DNA from: Staphylococcus saprophyticus subsp. saprophyticus ATCC 15305 = NCTC 7292
Lineage (GTDB): Bacteria; Bacillota; Bacilli; Staphylococcales; Staphylococcaceae
Assembly: GCF_000010125.1 (NCBI RefSeq)
Contig: NC_007350.1
Coordinates: forward strand, 1,798,001 to 1,862,000
Length of the DNA stretch: 64,000 bases
Direction: 5' to 3'
Shown: positions 1-10,366 of the stretch, piece after piece
Position numbering within the stretch: position 1 is the stretch's first letter
How the letters are laid out: every line of letters begins with the position of its first letter
Made by a program: the position numbers and the translations under genes
Notes under the pieces: generated by a model
Told to the model about the DNA's origin: nothing
Database searches by the model: none
Seen by the model: only the letters and a program-made list of their open reading frames with translations

Positions 1-51
1 CTTAAATATGACACTTTTCACAAAATGTACACATAATTTTAACAAATCTTT

Positions 52-90
52 GAAAGCCCACCAGACGTTGAGTTTGTTGGGTTTCTTTTA
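52..90 (+). terminator. Terminator of the gene upstream of the window
   Basis: A hairpin with arms at 52-60 and 78-85 (one bulged G) is followed by a T-rich run. It lies upstream of qoxA and most likely ends a transcript entering from the left, or serves both directions. The remaining bases to qoxA (91-189) must hold the qox promoter, but I see no convincing -35/-10 pair. Confidence 0.55.
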
Positions 91-189
91 ATTTTACAAT
101 ATTTTTTTCGCACAAACACTTGTAAATATTGCGTAATATCTTAAAATTGATGTTAAGCCCTACATTTGTAGTATTAGGAGGTCAAAAAA

Positions 190-1311
190 GTGTCAAAATT
201 TAAGTCTTTGCTTCTACTCTTTGGCTCGCTAATTTTACTTAGTGGCTGTTCTAACGTAGAAGTTTTAAACCCAAAAGGGCCGATGGCAAGTGATTCGAAG
301 TTTTTGATTATGTATTCAATTATCTTCATGCTTGTTATTATTGCCGCTGTACTTATTCTATTCACAGTTTTTCTATATAAATATAGAATTGGAAACACTG
401 ATGAATCAGGTAAGATGCACCACAATTCTTTATTAGAAACAATTTGGTTTATTATTCCAGTAATTATTGTAATTGCATTAGCTATTCCAACAGTTAATTC
501 ACTTTATAATTACGAGGAAAAACCACAGAAAGAAGACGATCCACTTGTTGTTTATGCTACAAGTGCTGGTTATAAGTGGTTCTTTAGTTATCCTGAAGAG
601 AAAATCGAAACAGTTAACCATTTAACTATTCCGAAAGATCGCCCAGTTGTCTTCAAACTCCAATCAATGGATATGATGACAAGTTTCTGGATTCCACAAT
701 TAGGTGGTCAAAAATATGCGATGACAGGTATGACTATGGACTGGACTTTAACAGCTAGTGAAGAAGGTACGTTCCGTGGACGTAACTCAAACTTCAATGG
801 TGAAGGCTTCAGTCGTCAGACATTTGATGTGAATTCAGTAAGCCAAAGCAAATTCGAGGATTGGGTAAAAGATGCCAAAAAACAAAAAGTATTGGATCAA
901 GATACATTTGATAAGCAACTTTTACCAACTACTGAAAACAAAAATTTAACTTTCAGTGGTACGCATTTAGCATTTGTTGATCCTGCAGCAGACCCTGAGT
1001 ATATTTTCTATGCTTATGATCGTTATAATTTCGTTCAAAAAGATCCAAACTTTAACACTGAAGAAGAACGTACAGCAGATGTGTTAGATAAACCAGATCA
1101 ACCTGCACGTAAGCCGGAAATCACAAATGCTAACTACGAACGTCATGGAATGAAAGCCATGATTTTAGGCAATAATGAACCATATGATAGTGAATTCAAA
1201 GATGAAGAATCACATAATATGGATGAAATGGAAAAAATCTCTGAAGGTGCTAAAGATGAAAAAGCATCTAAAATTGAGAAAAAAGACCATGAAAATGGAG
1301 GTGGACATTAA
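190..1311 (+). CDS. qoxA: Quinol oxidase subunit II (QoxA)
   Basis: Subunit II of the aa3-type menaquinol oxidase, the main terminal oxidase of staphylococci, anchored in the membrane with its cupredoxin domain outside. The 373-residue product has a lipoprotein signal with lipobox LSGC and Cys20 as the lipidation site. Two membrane helices follow (about residues 40-65 and 82-105), then a cupredoxin-like domain. The Cys-rich CuA motif of cytochrome c oxidases is absent, as expected for a quinol oxidase. The C-terminal tail is highly charged. The start is GTG at 190, placed by a strong AGGAGGT at 176-182. The stop overlaps the qoxB start by one base, so translation is probably coupled. Confidence 0.96.
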
Positions 1312-3299
1312 TGAATTTTCCATGGGATCAATTACTCGTTCAAGGTAACTGGATGATAACAATGGGACAAATTGGTGCTCCTTTCGCAGTTATTGCCGTA
1401 ATCGCAGTAATTAGCTATTTCAAATTATGGAAATATCTATACAGAGAATGGTTCACATCTATTGACCATAAAAAAATTGGTGCAATGTACTTAATCTGTG
1501 CGGTATTAATGTTCGTACGTGGTGGTATTGACGCGCTAATGATGCGTACGCAATTAGCCATTCCAGACAATACATTTTTAGAAGGAAACCATTATAATGA
1601 AGTCTTTAGTACGCACGGCGTAATAATGATTATCTTTATGGCTATGCCTTTCATCTTTGGTTTATGGAATGTTGTCGTACCACTACAAATTGGTGCGCGT
1701 GACGTTGCATTCCCTGTATTAAATAACGTAAGTTTCTGGTTATTCTTCTCAGGTATGATTTTATTCAACCTTTCATTTATAGTCGGAGGCTCACCTGCAG
1801 CTGGTTGGACAAACTACGCACCACTCGCAGGAGAATTCAGTCCAGGACCTGGTGTCAACTATTACTTAATAGCGATACAAATTTCCGGTATTGGTACACT
1901 GATGACTGGTATTAACTTCTTTGTTACTATACTTAGATGTAAAACACCAACAATGAAATTTATGGAAATGCCAATGTTTACGGTTACGACTTTCATTACA
2001 GCATTAATCGTTATCTTGGCTTTCCCAGTATTAACAGTTACATTAGCGCTATTTACAACTGATAGAATTTTCGACACAGCATTCTTCTCAGTTGCAAATG
2101 GTGGTATGCCAATGCTTTGGGCTAACTTCTTCTGGGTATGGGGGCACCCTGAAGTGTATATCGTTATCTTGCCAGCATTCGGTATCTACTCTGAAATTAT
2201 TCCGACATTTGCACGTAAACGCCTATTCGGACATCAAAGCATGGTCTGGGCGACTGCAGGTATCGCATTCTTAAGTTTCTTAGTTTGGGTTCACCATTTC
2301 TTCACAATGGGTAATGGTGCATTAATTAACTCATTCTTCTCAATTTCAACCATGTTAATTGGTATACCAACTGGTGTTAAAATCTTTAACTGGTTGTTCA
2401 CGCTTTATAAAGGGCGTGTTACCTTCGAATCTCCAATGCTATTCGCATTAGGGTTCATACCGAACTTCTTAATCGGTGGGGTAACAGGTGTTATGCTTTC
2501 AATGGCGGCAGCAGATTATCAATATCATAATACTTACTTCTTAGTAGCGCATTTCCACTATACGCTAGTAGCTGGTGTAGTATTTGCCTGTCTTGGAGCT
2601 TTAATATTCTGGTGGCCTAAGATGACTGGCTTCAAGTTAAACGAAACATTAAACAAATGGTGTTTCTGGTTATTCATGATCGGATTTAACGTTTGTTTCA
2701 TACCACAATTCATCCTTGGATTAGATGGTATGCCACGTCGTTTATACACTTATATGCCAGAAGATGGTTGGTGGTTACTAAACGCAATCTCAACTGTCGG
2801 TGCCCTATTAATGGCATTAGGATTTATGTTCTTAGTTGCAAGTATCGTATACAGCTTCTTCAAAGCACCACGTGAAGCAACTGGCGACAACTGGGATGGT
2901 TTAGGACGTACTTTAGAATGGGCAACTGCTGGAGCAATGCCACCTAAATACAACTTTGCTATCACACCAGACTGGAATGACTATGACACATTTGTAGATA
3001 TGAAAGAACATGGTCGTCATTATTTAGACAACCATAACTATACAGATATCCATATGCCAAATAATACTCCTGTTGGATTCTGGATGGGAATTCTCTTCAC
3101 TATTGGTGGATTCTTCCTTATCTTTGAAACACTCGTTCCAGCTATTATTTGTTTAATTGGTATCTTCGCAACTATGGTTTACCGCAGTTTCCAAATCGAC
3201 CATGGTTATCATATACCAGCGTCTGAAGTTGCTGAAACTGAAAAACGTTTACGTGATGCACGTATAAAAGAAAGGGAGGCTGTAAGTCATGAGTCATGA
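1311..3299 (+). CDS. qoxB: Quinol oxidase subunit I (QoxB)
   Basis: Catalytic subunit of the menaquinol oxidase, a multi-spanning membrane protein of 662 residues with a heme and a heme-CuB centre that reduce O2 and pump protons. The haem-copper ligands are all visible: His102 in STHGV for the low-spin heme; His279 and Tyr283 in HPEVY, the cross-linked CuB ligand pair; His328-His329 as further CuB ligands; and His414 and His416 in HFHY as the heme ligands. The length matches the family. The gene overlaps qoxA by 1 base and qoxC by 11 bases, so the four genes are one operon. Confidence 0.97.
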
Positions 3300-3894
3300 T
3301 GCAAACACAATTGATCAACGTTCGCATGAAGGTAATTTAAATAAACTTGGCTTTTGGGTATTCCTTACAGCAGAATTCTCATTATTCGGTACGTTATTCG
3401 CAACATTATTAACACTTCAACACGGTGGCGATTATGCTGGAAAAATGACGACTGAATTGTTTGAATTACCATTAGTTTTAATTATGACATTTGCATTATT
3501 AATTAGTTCTTATACATGTGGTATTGCAATTTACTATATGAGAAAAGAAAAAGAAAAATTAATGCTGATTTGGATGATTATCACTGTATTACTTGGTATG
3601 GTATTCGTAGGCTTCGAGATTTATGAGTTTGCGCACTACGTACATGAAGGTGTTAATCTAACTATCGGTTCTTATTGGTCTAGTTTCTTTATTCTATTAG
3701 GAACACATGGTGCCCACGTGTCATTAGGTATTGTTTGGATTATTTGCCTATTAATTCAAGTAGCAATGCGCGGATTAAATAAAGACAATGCTCCTAAATT
3801 ATTTATAGTTAGTTTATACTGGCACTTTTTAGATGTTGTATGGATTTTCATCTTCACTGCCGTATATATGATAGGGATGGTGTTTAGCGGATGA
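3289..3894 (+). CDS. qoxC: Quinol oxidase subunit III (QoxC)
   Basis: Subunit III of the menaquinol oxidase, a membrane protein of 201 residues with about five helices. It is a structural subunit thought to stabilise the catalytic core. The start ATG at 3289 lies inside the end of qoxB and has a good ribosome site (AAGGGAGG, about 3270-3278). The stop overlaps the start of qoxD by four bases. Gene order, length and the characteristic C-terminal helix with a WHFLDVVW segment support the call. Confidence 0.96.
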
Positions 3895-4181
3895 ATACAA
3901 TAGTAAAACATACTGTAGGTTTTATCGCCTCAATCGTTTTAACGATCTTAGCTGTATTTGTAACTTTATACACATCTATGGCACTTAATGCTAAGATTAC
4001 CATCATCTTTGGTTTTGCTTTTATACAAGCTGCAGTTCAATTATTAATGTTCATGCACTTAACTGAAAGTAAAGATGGTAATTTACAAACCTTTAAAGTT
4101 TTATTTGCGATTATCATTACTTTAATTACTGTTATCGGTACTTATTGGGTAATGCAAGGTGGACACTCAAGCCACTTATAA
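3891..4181 (+). CDS. qoxD: Quinol oxidase subunit IV (QoxD)
   Basis: The small subunit IV of the quinol oxidase, 96 residues with three predicted membrane helices (about residues 8-30, 36-58 and 68-90). It includes the conserved FMHL segment in the second helix. It is the last gene of the operon, overlaps qoxC by four bases, and is followed after about 35 bases by a very strong terminator. The subunit is thought to help assembly of the oxidase rather than catalysis. Confidence 0.95.
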   Translation: MNTIVKHTVGFIASIVLTILAVFVTLYTSMALNAKITIIFGFAFIQAAVQLLMFMHLTESKDGNLQTFKVLFAIIITLITVIGTYWVMQGGHSSHL

Positions 4182-4216
4182 TCAATATAGACTTCTCTTC
4201 TGAGAAGCCTTAGAAC

Positions 4217-4262
4217 AAAGAGACCCCCCTACGCATTTATTTGTGTAGGGGGGTCTCTTTAT
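4217..4262 (+). terminator. qox operon terminator
   Basis: A perfect 16-bp stem (4217-4232 with 4245-4260) encloses a 12-base loop, with a core of six consecutive C-G pairs. It ends in a T run. A weaker hairpin (CTTCTC/GAGAAG, about 4191-4206) precedes it. Confidence 0.93.
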
Positions 4263-4664
4263 ATATTGATTTCGTTAATTTCAAAATATGTATGTTTTGT
4301 TGTTATAAATTTTTCGTATGAAAAGAAAGCACTAAATTAATCGTTTATATTAACTATGGTAAATCAAACATGCAACTGACCGTCACTTTTCCTTCTTCAT
4401 ATCCCCCCTATTTTCAAATAGTATTTTCATTAGATGACGCCGATTTCTAAAAAAAATACTTCACGAATATTAAAAACTAACCTAGATTATTCAAAATAAA
4501 TACTAATAAACTAAACTTAGGCTCTATGGAATGTCTTTACAACATTATTTCCTCATATTTCTATCAATAGTCGCTTAATTTTTCAATTGCTATACAACAT
4601 TTTCTAGGTAAAACAATGTACACTATATTTAAATGATTATTTATTTTTAGGAGGAAATTCAATT
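4263..4664. other. AT-rich intergenic region, no gene seen
   Basis: About 400 bases between the qox terminator and the nucleoside hydrolase gene. No ORF with a ribosome site, no strong hairpin and no repeat shared with other intergenic regions was seen. The promoter of the downstream gene presumably lies in the last 150 bases. Confidence 0.5.
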
Positions 4665-5573
4665 ATGAAACAACCTATTATCATAGATTCAGATCCTGGA
4701 ATTGATGATGCTGCTGCGATTAGCATTGCATTAAATCATCCTAATTTTGATTTGCGAATGATTACTACAGTTAATGGAAATGTAGGTATTGAAAAAACAA
4801 CTGCGAACGCTTTGAAACTTAAACGTTTTTTCTCGAGTACCGTTCCTGTACATAGAGGTTCCTCTCAACCATTATTATCAGAAATCGTAGATGCTAGTGC
4901 AGTACATGGTGAATCTGGGATGGAAGGATATGATTTTCCTAAGATTAATTACAATGATTTATCATCCACTCATGCTGTAGAAGCCATGCGCAAAGAACTT
5001 CAATCAAGTGAAGACCCTATTACTTTAATACCAATAGGACCTTTAACAAATATTGCCCTATTACTCTCAACCTATCCAGAAGTAAAAGATTATATTAAAG
5101 AAATTGTATTAATGGGTGGTTCGGCAGCTCGAGGCAATGTCACACCATTAGCAGAATTTAATATTTATTGTGATCCAGAAGCAGCACACATTGTATTTAA
5201 CTCTGGATTACCAATTACAATGGTTGGCTTAGATGTAGCTAGAAGTTCTACACTTAGTCACGCAACGGTGAATGAATTACAAAGTTTAAACAAAACCGGT
5301 GACATGTTGCATCAACTTTTCAAACATTATAAAGGCGACGATTTTGAAAAAGGAATCAATGTCTATGATGCATATACGATACTTTATTTATTACATCCTG
5401 AAAAATTTGATGTGAAAGAGGCAGATGTACAAATTGAGACCACTGGAACACTTACAAAAGGTGCAACTGTCACAGATTTTAACACGCACTTCCCTAACTG
5501 CTCAGTTGTTATGTCTATCGAAACAAACGATTTCAAAAAACTATTTATTGAAGCTTTAAAATACTGTATATAA
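4665..5573 (+). CDS. Inosine-uridine preferring nucleoside hydrolase
   Basis: A cytosolic Ca2+-dependent N-ribohydrolase that cleaves nucleosides to ribose and free base for salvage. The 302-residue product starts with the family signature DSDPGIDDAAAI at residues 8-19 (DxDxxxDD, the Ca2+ and ribose site). It also has the conserved GPLTNIA and MGGSAARGNVTPLAEFN segments and an Asp near the C-terminus. AGGAGG lies at the usual distance before ATG. The substrate range (purine, pyrimidine or both) cannot be told from sequence. It stands alone between qoxD and fmtA, a position that I do not recall being occupied in S. aureus. Confidence 0.9.
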   Translation: MKQPIIIDSDPGIDDAAAISIALNHPNFDLRMITTVNGNVGIEKTTANALKLKRFFSSTVPVHRGSSQPLLSEIVDASAVHGESGMEGYDFPKINYNDLSSTHAVEAMRKELQSSEDPITLIPIGPLTNIALLLSTYPEVKDYIKEIVLMGGSAARGNVTPLAEFNIYCDPEAAHIVFNSGLPITMVGLDVARSSTLSHATVNELQSLNKTGDMLHQLFKHYKGDDFEKGINVYDAYTILYLLHPEKFDVKEADVQIETTGTLTKGATVTDFNTHFPNCSVVMSIETNDFKKLFIEALKYCI

Positions 5574-5582
5574 TCTTAGTAA

Positions 5583-5620
5583 AAAACACACGCCCATTTC
5601 CATGGCGTGTGTTTTAAAAT
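5583..5620. terminator. Bidirectional terminator between nucleoside hydrolase and fmtA
   Basis: A perfect 12-bp stem (5583-5594 with 5604-5615) has A runs on the left and T runs on the right. It can end both the rightward nucleoside hydrolase transcript and the leftward pgcA-fmtA transcript. Confidence 0.88.
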
Positions 5621-5625
5621 TTCAA

Positions 5626-6801
5626 TTAATATGATTTACCCACATGATTATAAGGTCCACCCTGTTTTAAAATCTGATTGTAAATATGTTGGATTTTCTG
5701 TTCATTATTCACGTCACTATTTTCATAATTAGTTCCTAGGATTACAATATACTTGTCATTAAAATATGACGTAAAAACTTGACCAAAAAAACCACCATTA
5801 ATTCTATTTTTATCTGCAAAGGAATAAAACCCATAGCGATAAGGTTGAGGATATTTAGACGTCTTACTCTCATGTATCAGTGGTTTTGATATATGGCTGT
5901 TTAATATTCTATTATTTTGTAATCCTAAAATCAATTTTCCCATATCACTCGGCGTCATGTACAAATTACCCGCCCCATAATACTGTTCTAAAACGTTGGG
6001 ATACTGTTGTAGTGGTTTGCCAGATTTACCATCCTTTTTATAACCCTTAGCCATATATGCTTGAAAATTTGAATTATCGAAAAATGCAGTGAAATTTAAA
6101 TGTTGCGGTTTTGAAATTCTATCCTCAAAATTTTTCTTATACGACTTGTTTGTCACTTCTTCAATCACACGCGATAATACTAAATAATTTCCGTCGTTGT
6201 ACCTATTTTTATTGTAAAATTTAGGCTCAATGCCTTTTTGTTGAACTGCATGTACCGCTTCGTTTAAATTTTTATAATTTGGAGAAGCTTTATATTTAAA
6301 CAATCCACTTTTATGCAACATGAGTTGATTTAAAGTAATTGGCTGCTTCATTTTAAACCATGGCAAATATTTAGTTACAGAATCGTTCATGTTAATTTTA
6401 TTTTCGCTTTCTAATTGTTTCAACATTAATCCTGTTGCAAACTTTTGAGAAGATCCAATTAAATATAAAGTATCTGCTTGATTCTGTTTATTTTCTTGAA
6501 TGTTTTGCAAACCGTATCCTTTATTTAATTTGAGTTGACCATTTTCGAACACAGCTGCAGTACCGTTAAATTTAACTTGTTCAAGATATTGATTAATCTG
6601 CATCATCTGTGGATTTTGATTATCGACAATAGTCTGTAAATGTCCCATTTGTTTATTCGTAGTTTCTTGTTTCGTCTCATTTTGTACCATTGGCGTTTCT
6701 TGATGACTACGATGATATAGCTTATAGGCGATTGTAATAATAATTACTATTAATAATATAATTAAAATGATTGTTATTTTTTTGAGTATCTTTGTTGTCA
6801 T
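5626..6801 (-). CDS. fmtA: FmtA-type teichoic acid D-alanine esterase
   Basis: A membrane-anchored serine hydrolase of the beta-lactamase/PBP fold. In S. aureus FmtA removes D-alanine from teichoic acids and interacts weakly with beta-lactams. The 391-residue product has one N-terminal membrane helix (about residues 9-27), a linker, then the catalytic domain. The SxxK pair is Ser117 and Lys120. The second motif is Tyr201-x-Asp203, offset exactly as Tyr211/Asp213 of S. aureus FmtA. It starts 20 bases after pgcA with an AGAGG ribosome site, so the two are probably cotranscribed. The family call is firm; the exact biochemical activity is by homology. Confidence 0.88.
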   Translation of the reverse strand: MTTKILKKITIILIILLIVIIITIAYKLYHRSHQETPMVQNETKQETTNKQMGHLQTIVDNQNPQMMQINQYLEQVKFNGTAAVFENGQLKLNKGYGLQNIQENKQNQADTLYLIGSSQKFATGLMLKQLESENKINMNDSVTKYLPWFKMKQPITLNQLMLHKSGLFKYKASPNYKNLNEAVHAVQQKGIEPKFYNKNRYNDGNYLVLSRVIEEVTNKSYKKNFEDRISKPQHLNFTAFFDNSNFQAYMAKGYKKDGKSGKPLQQYPNVLEQYYGAGNLYMTPSDMGKLILGLQNNRILNSHISKPLIHESKTSKYPQPYRYGFYSFADKNRINGGFFGQVFTSYFNDKYIVILGTNYENSDVNNEQKIQHIYNQILKQGGPYNHVGKSY

Positions 6802-6821
6802 AATGTTGCCTCTATATTTGT

Positions 6822-8480
6822 TTAAACTATATTATTAATATAGTTTGCTTCAAACTGTTGTGTAATTTCATCAATATTTTCAACTTCAAGTGAAAAATAT
6901 AATTTAATTTTTGGCTCTGTACCAGAAGGTCTTAACGCAATAAAACCATTTTCAAAAATAAATCTAATTAAATTTGTCTTTGGTAATGTTAATTTCTCAG
7001 TATGACCTGTTATCATGTCTCTAACTTCTCCAACATGATAGTCCTCAATTTTTAGTACATCCATACCACATATAGAAAATACCTGTTCATTTCTAAATTG
7101 CGACATAATACTTTCTATTTTTTTAACACCGGCTTTTCCTTCAAATGTAGGCGCAAGTGTTCTGTCCTTGAAATAACCGATATTTTCGTAAATATCTTCA
7201 ATTGTTTCCTTAAATGTTATACCGTTTTTATCAAGTAAATTCTTATATTTAACTAATAATGGTACCATTTGTATAGCATCTTTATCTCTTGAAATAGGTT
7301 GTGCTAAGTACCCATGACTTTCTTCAAATGCAAGCAGTAATTGCTTATCATCATCTTTCTGTTTGTGTTCTATTAAATCTGAAATGAATTTAAAACCTGT
7401 CAGAACATCGTTAACTTCTACATTGAGAGATGTTGCTAACCTTTCTGCTAGCTCGCTCGTAACTATTGATTTGATCATATATTGCGGCGTACTATCTTCA
7501 GTTAAATCTTGGAACCTTAATTTCATTAATAATAGCCCTATTTCATTGCCATTAAAATATCTAAAATCATTATCACCATAACGTTCTATAAATCCTAATC
7601 GATCCGCATCAGGATCAGTTGCAATAATAAGCTGTGCATCTGTTTTATCTGCTAGCTGTTTGCCAAGTGTAAAAGCTGCTTCATCTTCAGGATTAGCAAT
7701 AGCTACTGTTGGAAAATTACCATTAGGTTCTGACTGTTCTTTTTCTATAACAAAATTATGATAATCTAATTCAGTTAAAATGTCAGATACCAAAGGTAGG
7801 CTCGTACCATGTAAACTCGTCAATATGACTTTTGCGTCATGTGCATCTATTGATCCTACTAATGACTTAACTTCTTTTTTATAACTTTCTGTTACTTCAT
7901 TCGACATATATTTTATTTTACCGTTTTCTACGAACGCATTAAAATCACCTTTTTCAATATTTAATGGTGTTTCAATTGAATTTATATATTCACTTAATTG
8001 CTCTGAAGCTTCAGGTAATAATTGTCCACCCTTTTCATTATAAATCTTTATACCATTATAATTTTTAGGATTATGACTTGCTGTAATCATGATGCCTGCA
8101 TTTACTTGTAGATGTCTTACGGCAAAGGATAATTCTGGTGTCGATTTATAATTGTCTGAAATAATAGCTGTGATACCATTATTTGCCAACACACTTGCCA
8201 TCTCTTGTGAAAATGCTTTTGATAAAAATCTTGTATCAAAATGTATGACAACAGATGCGTCATCAACATTATGATTTAAATATTGAGCTAAACCTAGCGC
8301 TACTTTGCGGACTGTAAAAGCATTTAACCTTGCTGGTCCTAAACCAAATGTACTTCTAATACCTGCAGTACCAAATGATAAGACCCCTTCAAAACCAGCA
8401 TTCTGTTCTTCTTCTGTTTGTGTTTCGTAAAAATCCTTTACTAAACTTTCATTTATATTTTCTAACCAAAGTGCTTTCAC
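6822..8480 (-). CDS. pgcA: Alpha-phosphoglucomutase (PgcA)
   Basis: Interconverts glucose-6-phosphate and glucose-1-phosphate in the cytosol, supplying UDP-glucose for the glycolipid anchor of lipoteichoic acid. The 552-residue product has the phosphoserine loop TASHNP with Ser135, the Mg2+ loop DPDADR (Asp289, Asp291, Asp293), and the C-terminal phosphate-binding loop RPSGTEPK. The length matches staphylococcal PgcA. In S. aureus pgcA lies elsewhere on the chromosome; here it is just upstream of fmtA. AGGAGG precedes the ATG. Confidence 0.93.
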   Translation of the reverse strand: MKALWLENINESLVKDFYETQTEEEQNAGFEGVLSFGTAGIRSTFGLGPARLNAFTVRKVALGLAQYLNHNVDDASVVIHFDTRFLSKAFSQEMASVLANNGITAIISDNYKSTPELSFAVRHLQVNAGIMITASHNPKNYNGIKIYNEKGGQLLPEASEQLSEYINSIETPLNIEKGDFNAFVENGKIKYMSNEVTESYKKEVKSLVGSIDAHDAKVILTSLHGTSLPLVSDILTELDYHNFVIEKEQSEPNGNFPTVAIANPEDEAAFTLGKQLADKTDAQLIIATDPDADRLGFIERYGDNDFRYFNGNEIGLLLMKLRFQDLTEDSTPQYMIKSIVTSELAERLATSLNVEVNDVLTGFKFISDLIEHKQKDDDKQLLLAFEESHGYLAQPISRDKDAIQMVPLLVKYKNLLDKNGITFKETIEDIYENIGYFKDRTLAPTFEGKAGVKKIESIMSQFRNEQVFSICGMDVLKIEDYHVGEVRDMITGHTEKLTLPKTNLIRFIFENGFIALRPSGTEPKIKLYFSLEVENIDEITQQFEANYINNIV

Positions 8481-9053
8481 TATAATATTTCCTCCTCAAA
8501 TCATTCATTCCTAGTACGTTTATTATATCTTTATGCTGGAATATGATTAAATTTGTTTCAACACTTGCTATAATTAAGTATAAAGGCAATCTAAAATTTC
8601 TAACATCTTTTAATTATAATCATCTACAAGATGATATTTCCAATATATATTATATCCTATGTCTTTAAATAAATCATATTTTATCAAATGACATTATTGT
8701 AATACTATTTTTATATTTATTAACCTTTCCACTTTCAATGATTTAAATCATTTCATAAATGATGATTTGATTAAATACAATCATATTTACTTAATCATAC
8801 ATGACAAGTGCATTGTATATTTATGATTAACACATAACTTCTGCGTGCATATTGTTTCATCATTTTATTACACATTGCCAATAAAATTACAATTAACAAC
8901 TTCATAGTTGATATTTTTTAGTGATAGTAATAAAATTATAATTTATAGTGCATTTTCTTCTTTACAAATAATTTACAAAGTTAAAAAGAAGTAAAATCAA
9001 AATATAAATATAGTTACATGTACAAAAAATCTAATAATTTGGGAGCTTCAAAC
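8481..9053. other. Divergent promoter region pgcA / lcpB
   Basis: About 570 bases of very AT-rich DNA between two divergent genes. A perfect 16-bp palindrome lies at 8737-8752 and related ATGATTT/AATCAT words recur to about 8800. I see no ORF with a ribosome site and no terminator. Both promoters should lie here, but base composition makes exact placement unreliable. Confidence 0.45.
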
Positions 9054-10346
9054 ATGAATAAATTTTTAAAATATTTCTTAATATTTCTTTCATTAGTTCT
9101 TGTCGTTGTTCCAATTATTTTTGCGATCATATTGCTAAAATCTTCTCAAGGCGCTTTTGAGTCTTCCTTTAATGATAGTGATTCCTCTAGGAAGTCAAAT
9201 ATACGTGACTCTAAAGTAAATCCTTCAAAAGATCCTATATCTATCCTATTTTTGGGAATTGATGATAATAGTGGCCGTGAAAAAAATGGACAAACAGCTG
9301 AAAAATCTAGAACCGATGCAATGATATTATCTACTTTTAATGCAGATAAGGAACAAATTAGAATGTTAAGTATTCCGCGTGATACAATCAGCTACATACC
9401 AAAAGTTGGTTATTATGATAAAATTACGCATGCACATGCATACGGAGGCCCTACTGCTTCAATGGACTCAGTAGAGGCTACATTAGATTTACCAGTCGAT
9501 TACTATGTCAGAATTAATATGGAAGCGTTTGTTGATGCAGTTGATGAATTGGGCGGCATTAAATATGACGTCCCTTACAACATTAATGAACCAAATACAA
9601 ACGATACTGGTAAAATTAAAGTCAAAAAAGGCTATCAAAATCTTAATGGCGATGAAGCATTGGCTGTAGCTAGAACACGTCATCAAGACTCAGATTTAAA
9701 ACGTGGTCAGAGACAAATGGATTTAATTAAAAAACTATTTGCAAAAGCACAAAAAGCAGACTCATTTAATAAACTAGATGATGTTGTTGAAATTGTCGGA
9801 AAAAATGCCAAACATAATTTAAGTTATGATGAAATAAAAGTACTTGCTACTTCTTATTTAAAAGATGATATAAAAATAAAAAGTTCACAACTTGAAGGTG
9901 ACGATGATTATTTAAATGGCATTTATTACTATAATCCAGATATAAAAAATATCCTGTCAACGACAAATATGTTGCGAAGTGACTTAGATTTACCTAAAAT
10001 TAAAGATAAAGATGAATTATTAAATCAACGCGTGATTGATTATTATGGTACACTCGTACCATTAACCGAGTTAGATGATAGTCTTCTAACGAAATCACAA
10101 AAAGATAGCTCGGAAGATGAAAATAGTAATGAAAATCAATCAAATGAGAATGACAATAGCAACTCAGAAACAAATAACGCTGAAGATTATAATAATCAGC
10201 AACAAACGGATCAGTTTGGTAACGAACAAAATAACGTGAATCAACCCCAGAACGATTCTAATCAACAACAAAATGATCCTAACCAACAGCAAATTGATCC
10301 AAACCAACAACAGAACGCTCAAGAAGTACCAACGAATCAATATTAA
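9054..10346 (+). CDS. lcpB: LytR-CpsA-Psr family wall teichoic acid ligase
   Basis: A membrane-bound phosphotransferase that attaches wall teichoic acid to peptidoglycan on the outer face of the membrane. It has a short cytoplasmic end, one helix (about residues 5-28) and the LCP domain (about residues 55-240). That domain shows the SRTDAMIL and SIPRDT motifs, whose Arg/Asp bind the lipid pyrophosphate, and RTRHQDSDLKRGQRQ. The C-terminal 90 residues are a low-complexity tail rich in Asn, Gln, Asp and Ser. The start at 9054 is chosen because GGGAG lies 8 bases upstream; an ATG 36 bases earlier has no ribosome site. Context beside fmtA and atl matches S. aureus LcpB. Confidence 0.88.
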   Translation: MNKFLKYFLIFLSLVLVVVPIIFAIILLKSSQGAFESSFNDSDSSRKSNIRDSKVNPSKDPISILFLGIDDNSGREKNGQTAEKSRTDAMILSTFNADKEQIRMLSIPRDTISYIPKVGYYDKITHAHAYGGPTASMDSVEATLDLPVDYYVRINMEAFVDAVDELGGIKYDVPYNINEPNTNDTGKIKVKKGYQNLNGDEALAVARTRHQDSDLKRGQRQMDLIKKLFAKAQKADSFNKLDDVVEIVGKNAKHNLSYDEIKVLATSYLKDDIKIKSSQLEGDDDYLNGIYYYNPDIKNILSTTNMLRSDLDLPKIKDKDELLNQRVIDYYGTLVPLTELDDSLLTKSQKDSSEDENSNENQSNENDNSNSETNNAEDYNNQQQTDQFGNEQNNVNQPQNDSNQQQNDPNQQQIDPNQQQNAQEVPTNQY

Positions 10347-10366
10347 TCTAGAAAGGAGCTCGTAAT

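Noticed and set aside
190..1311. QoxA as a cytochrome c oxidase subunit with CuA.
   Set aside because: The paired-Cys CuA motif is absent, and the operon is of the quinol-oxidase type.
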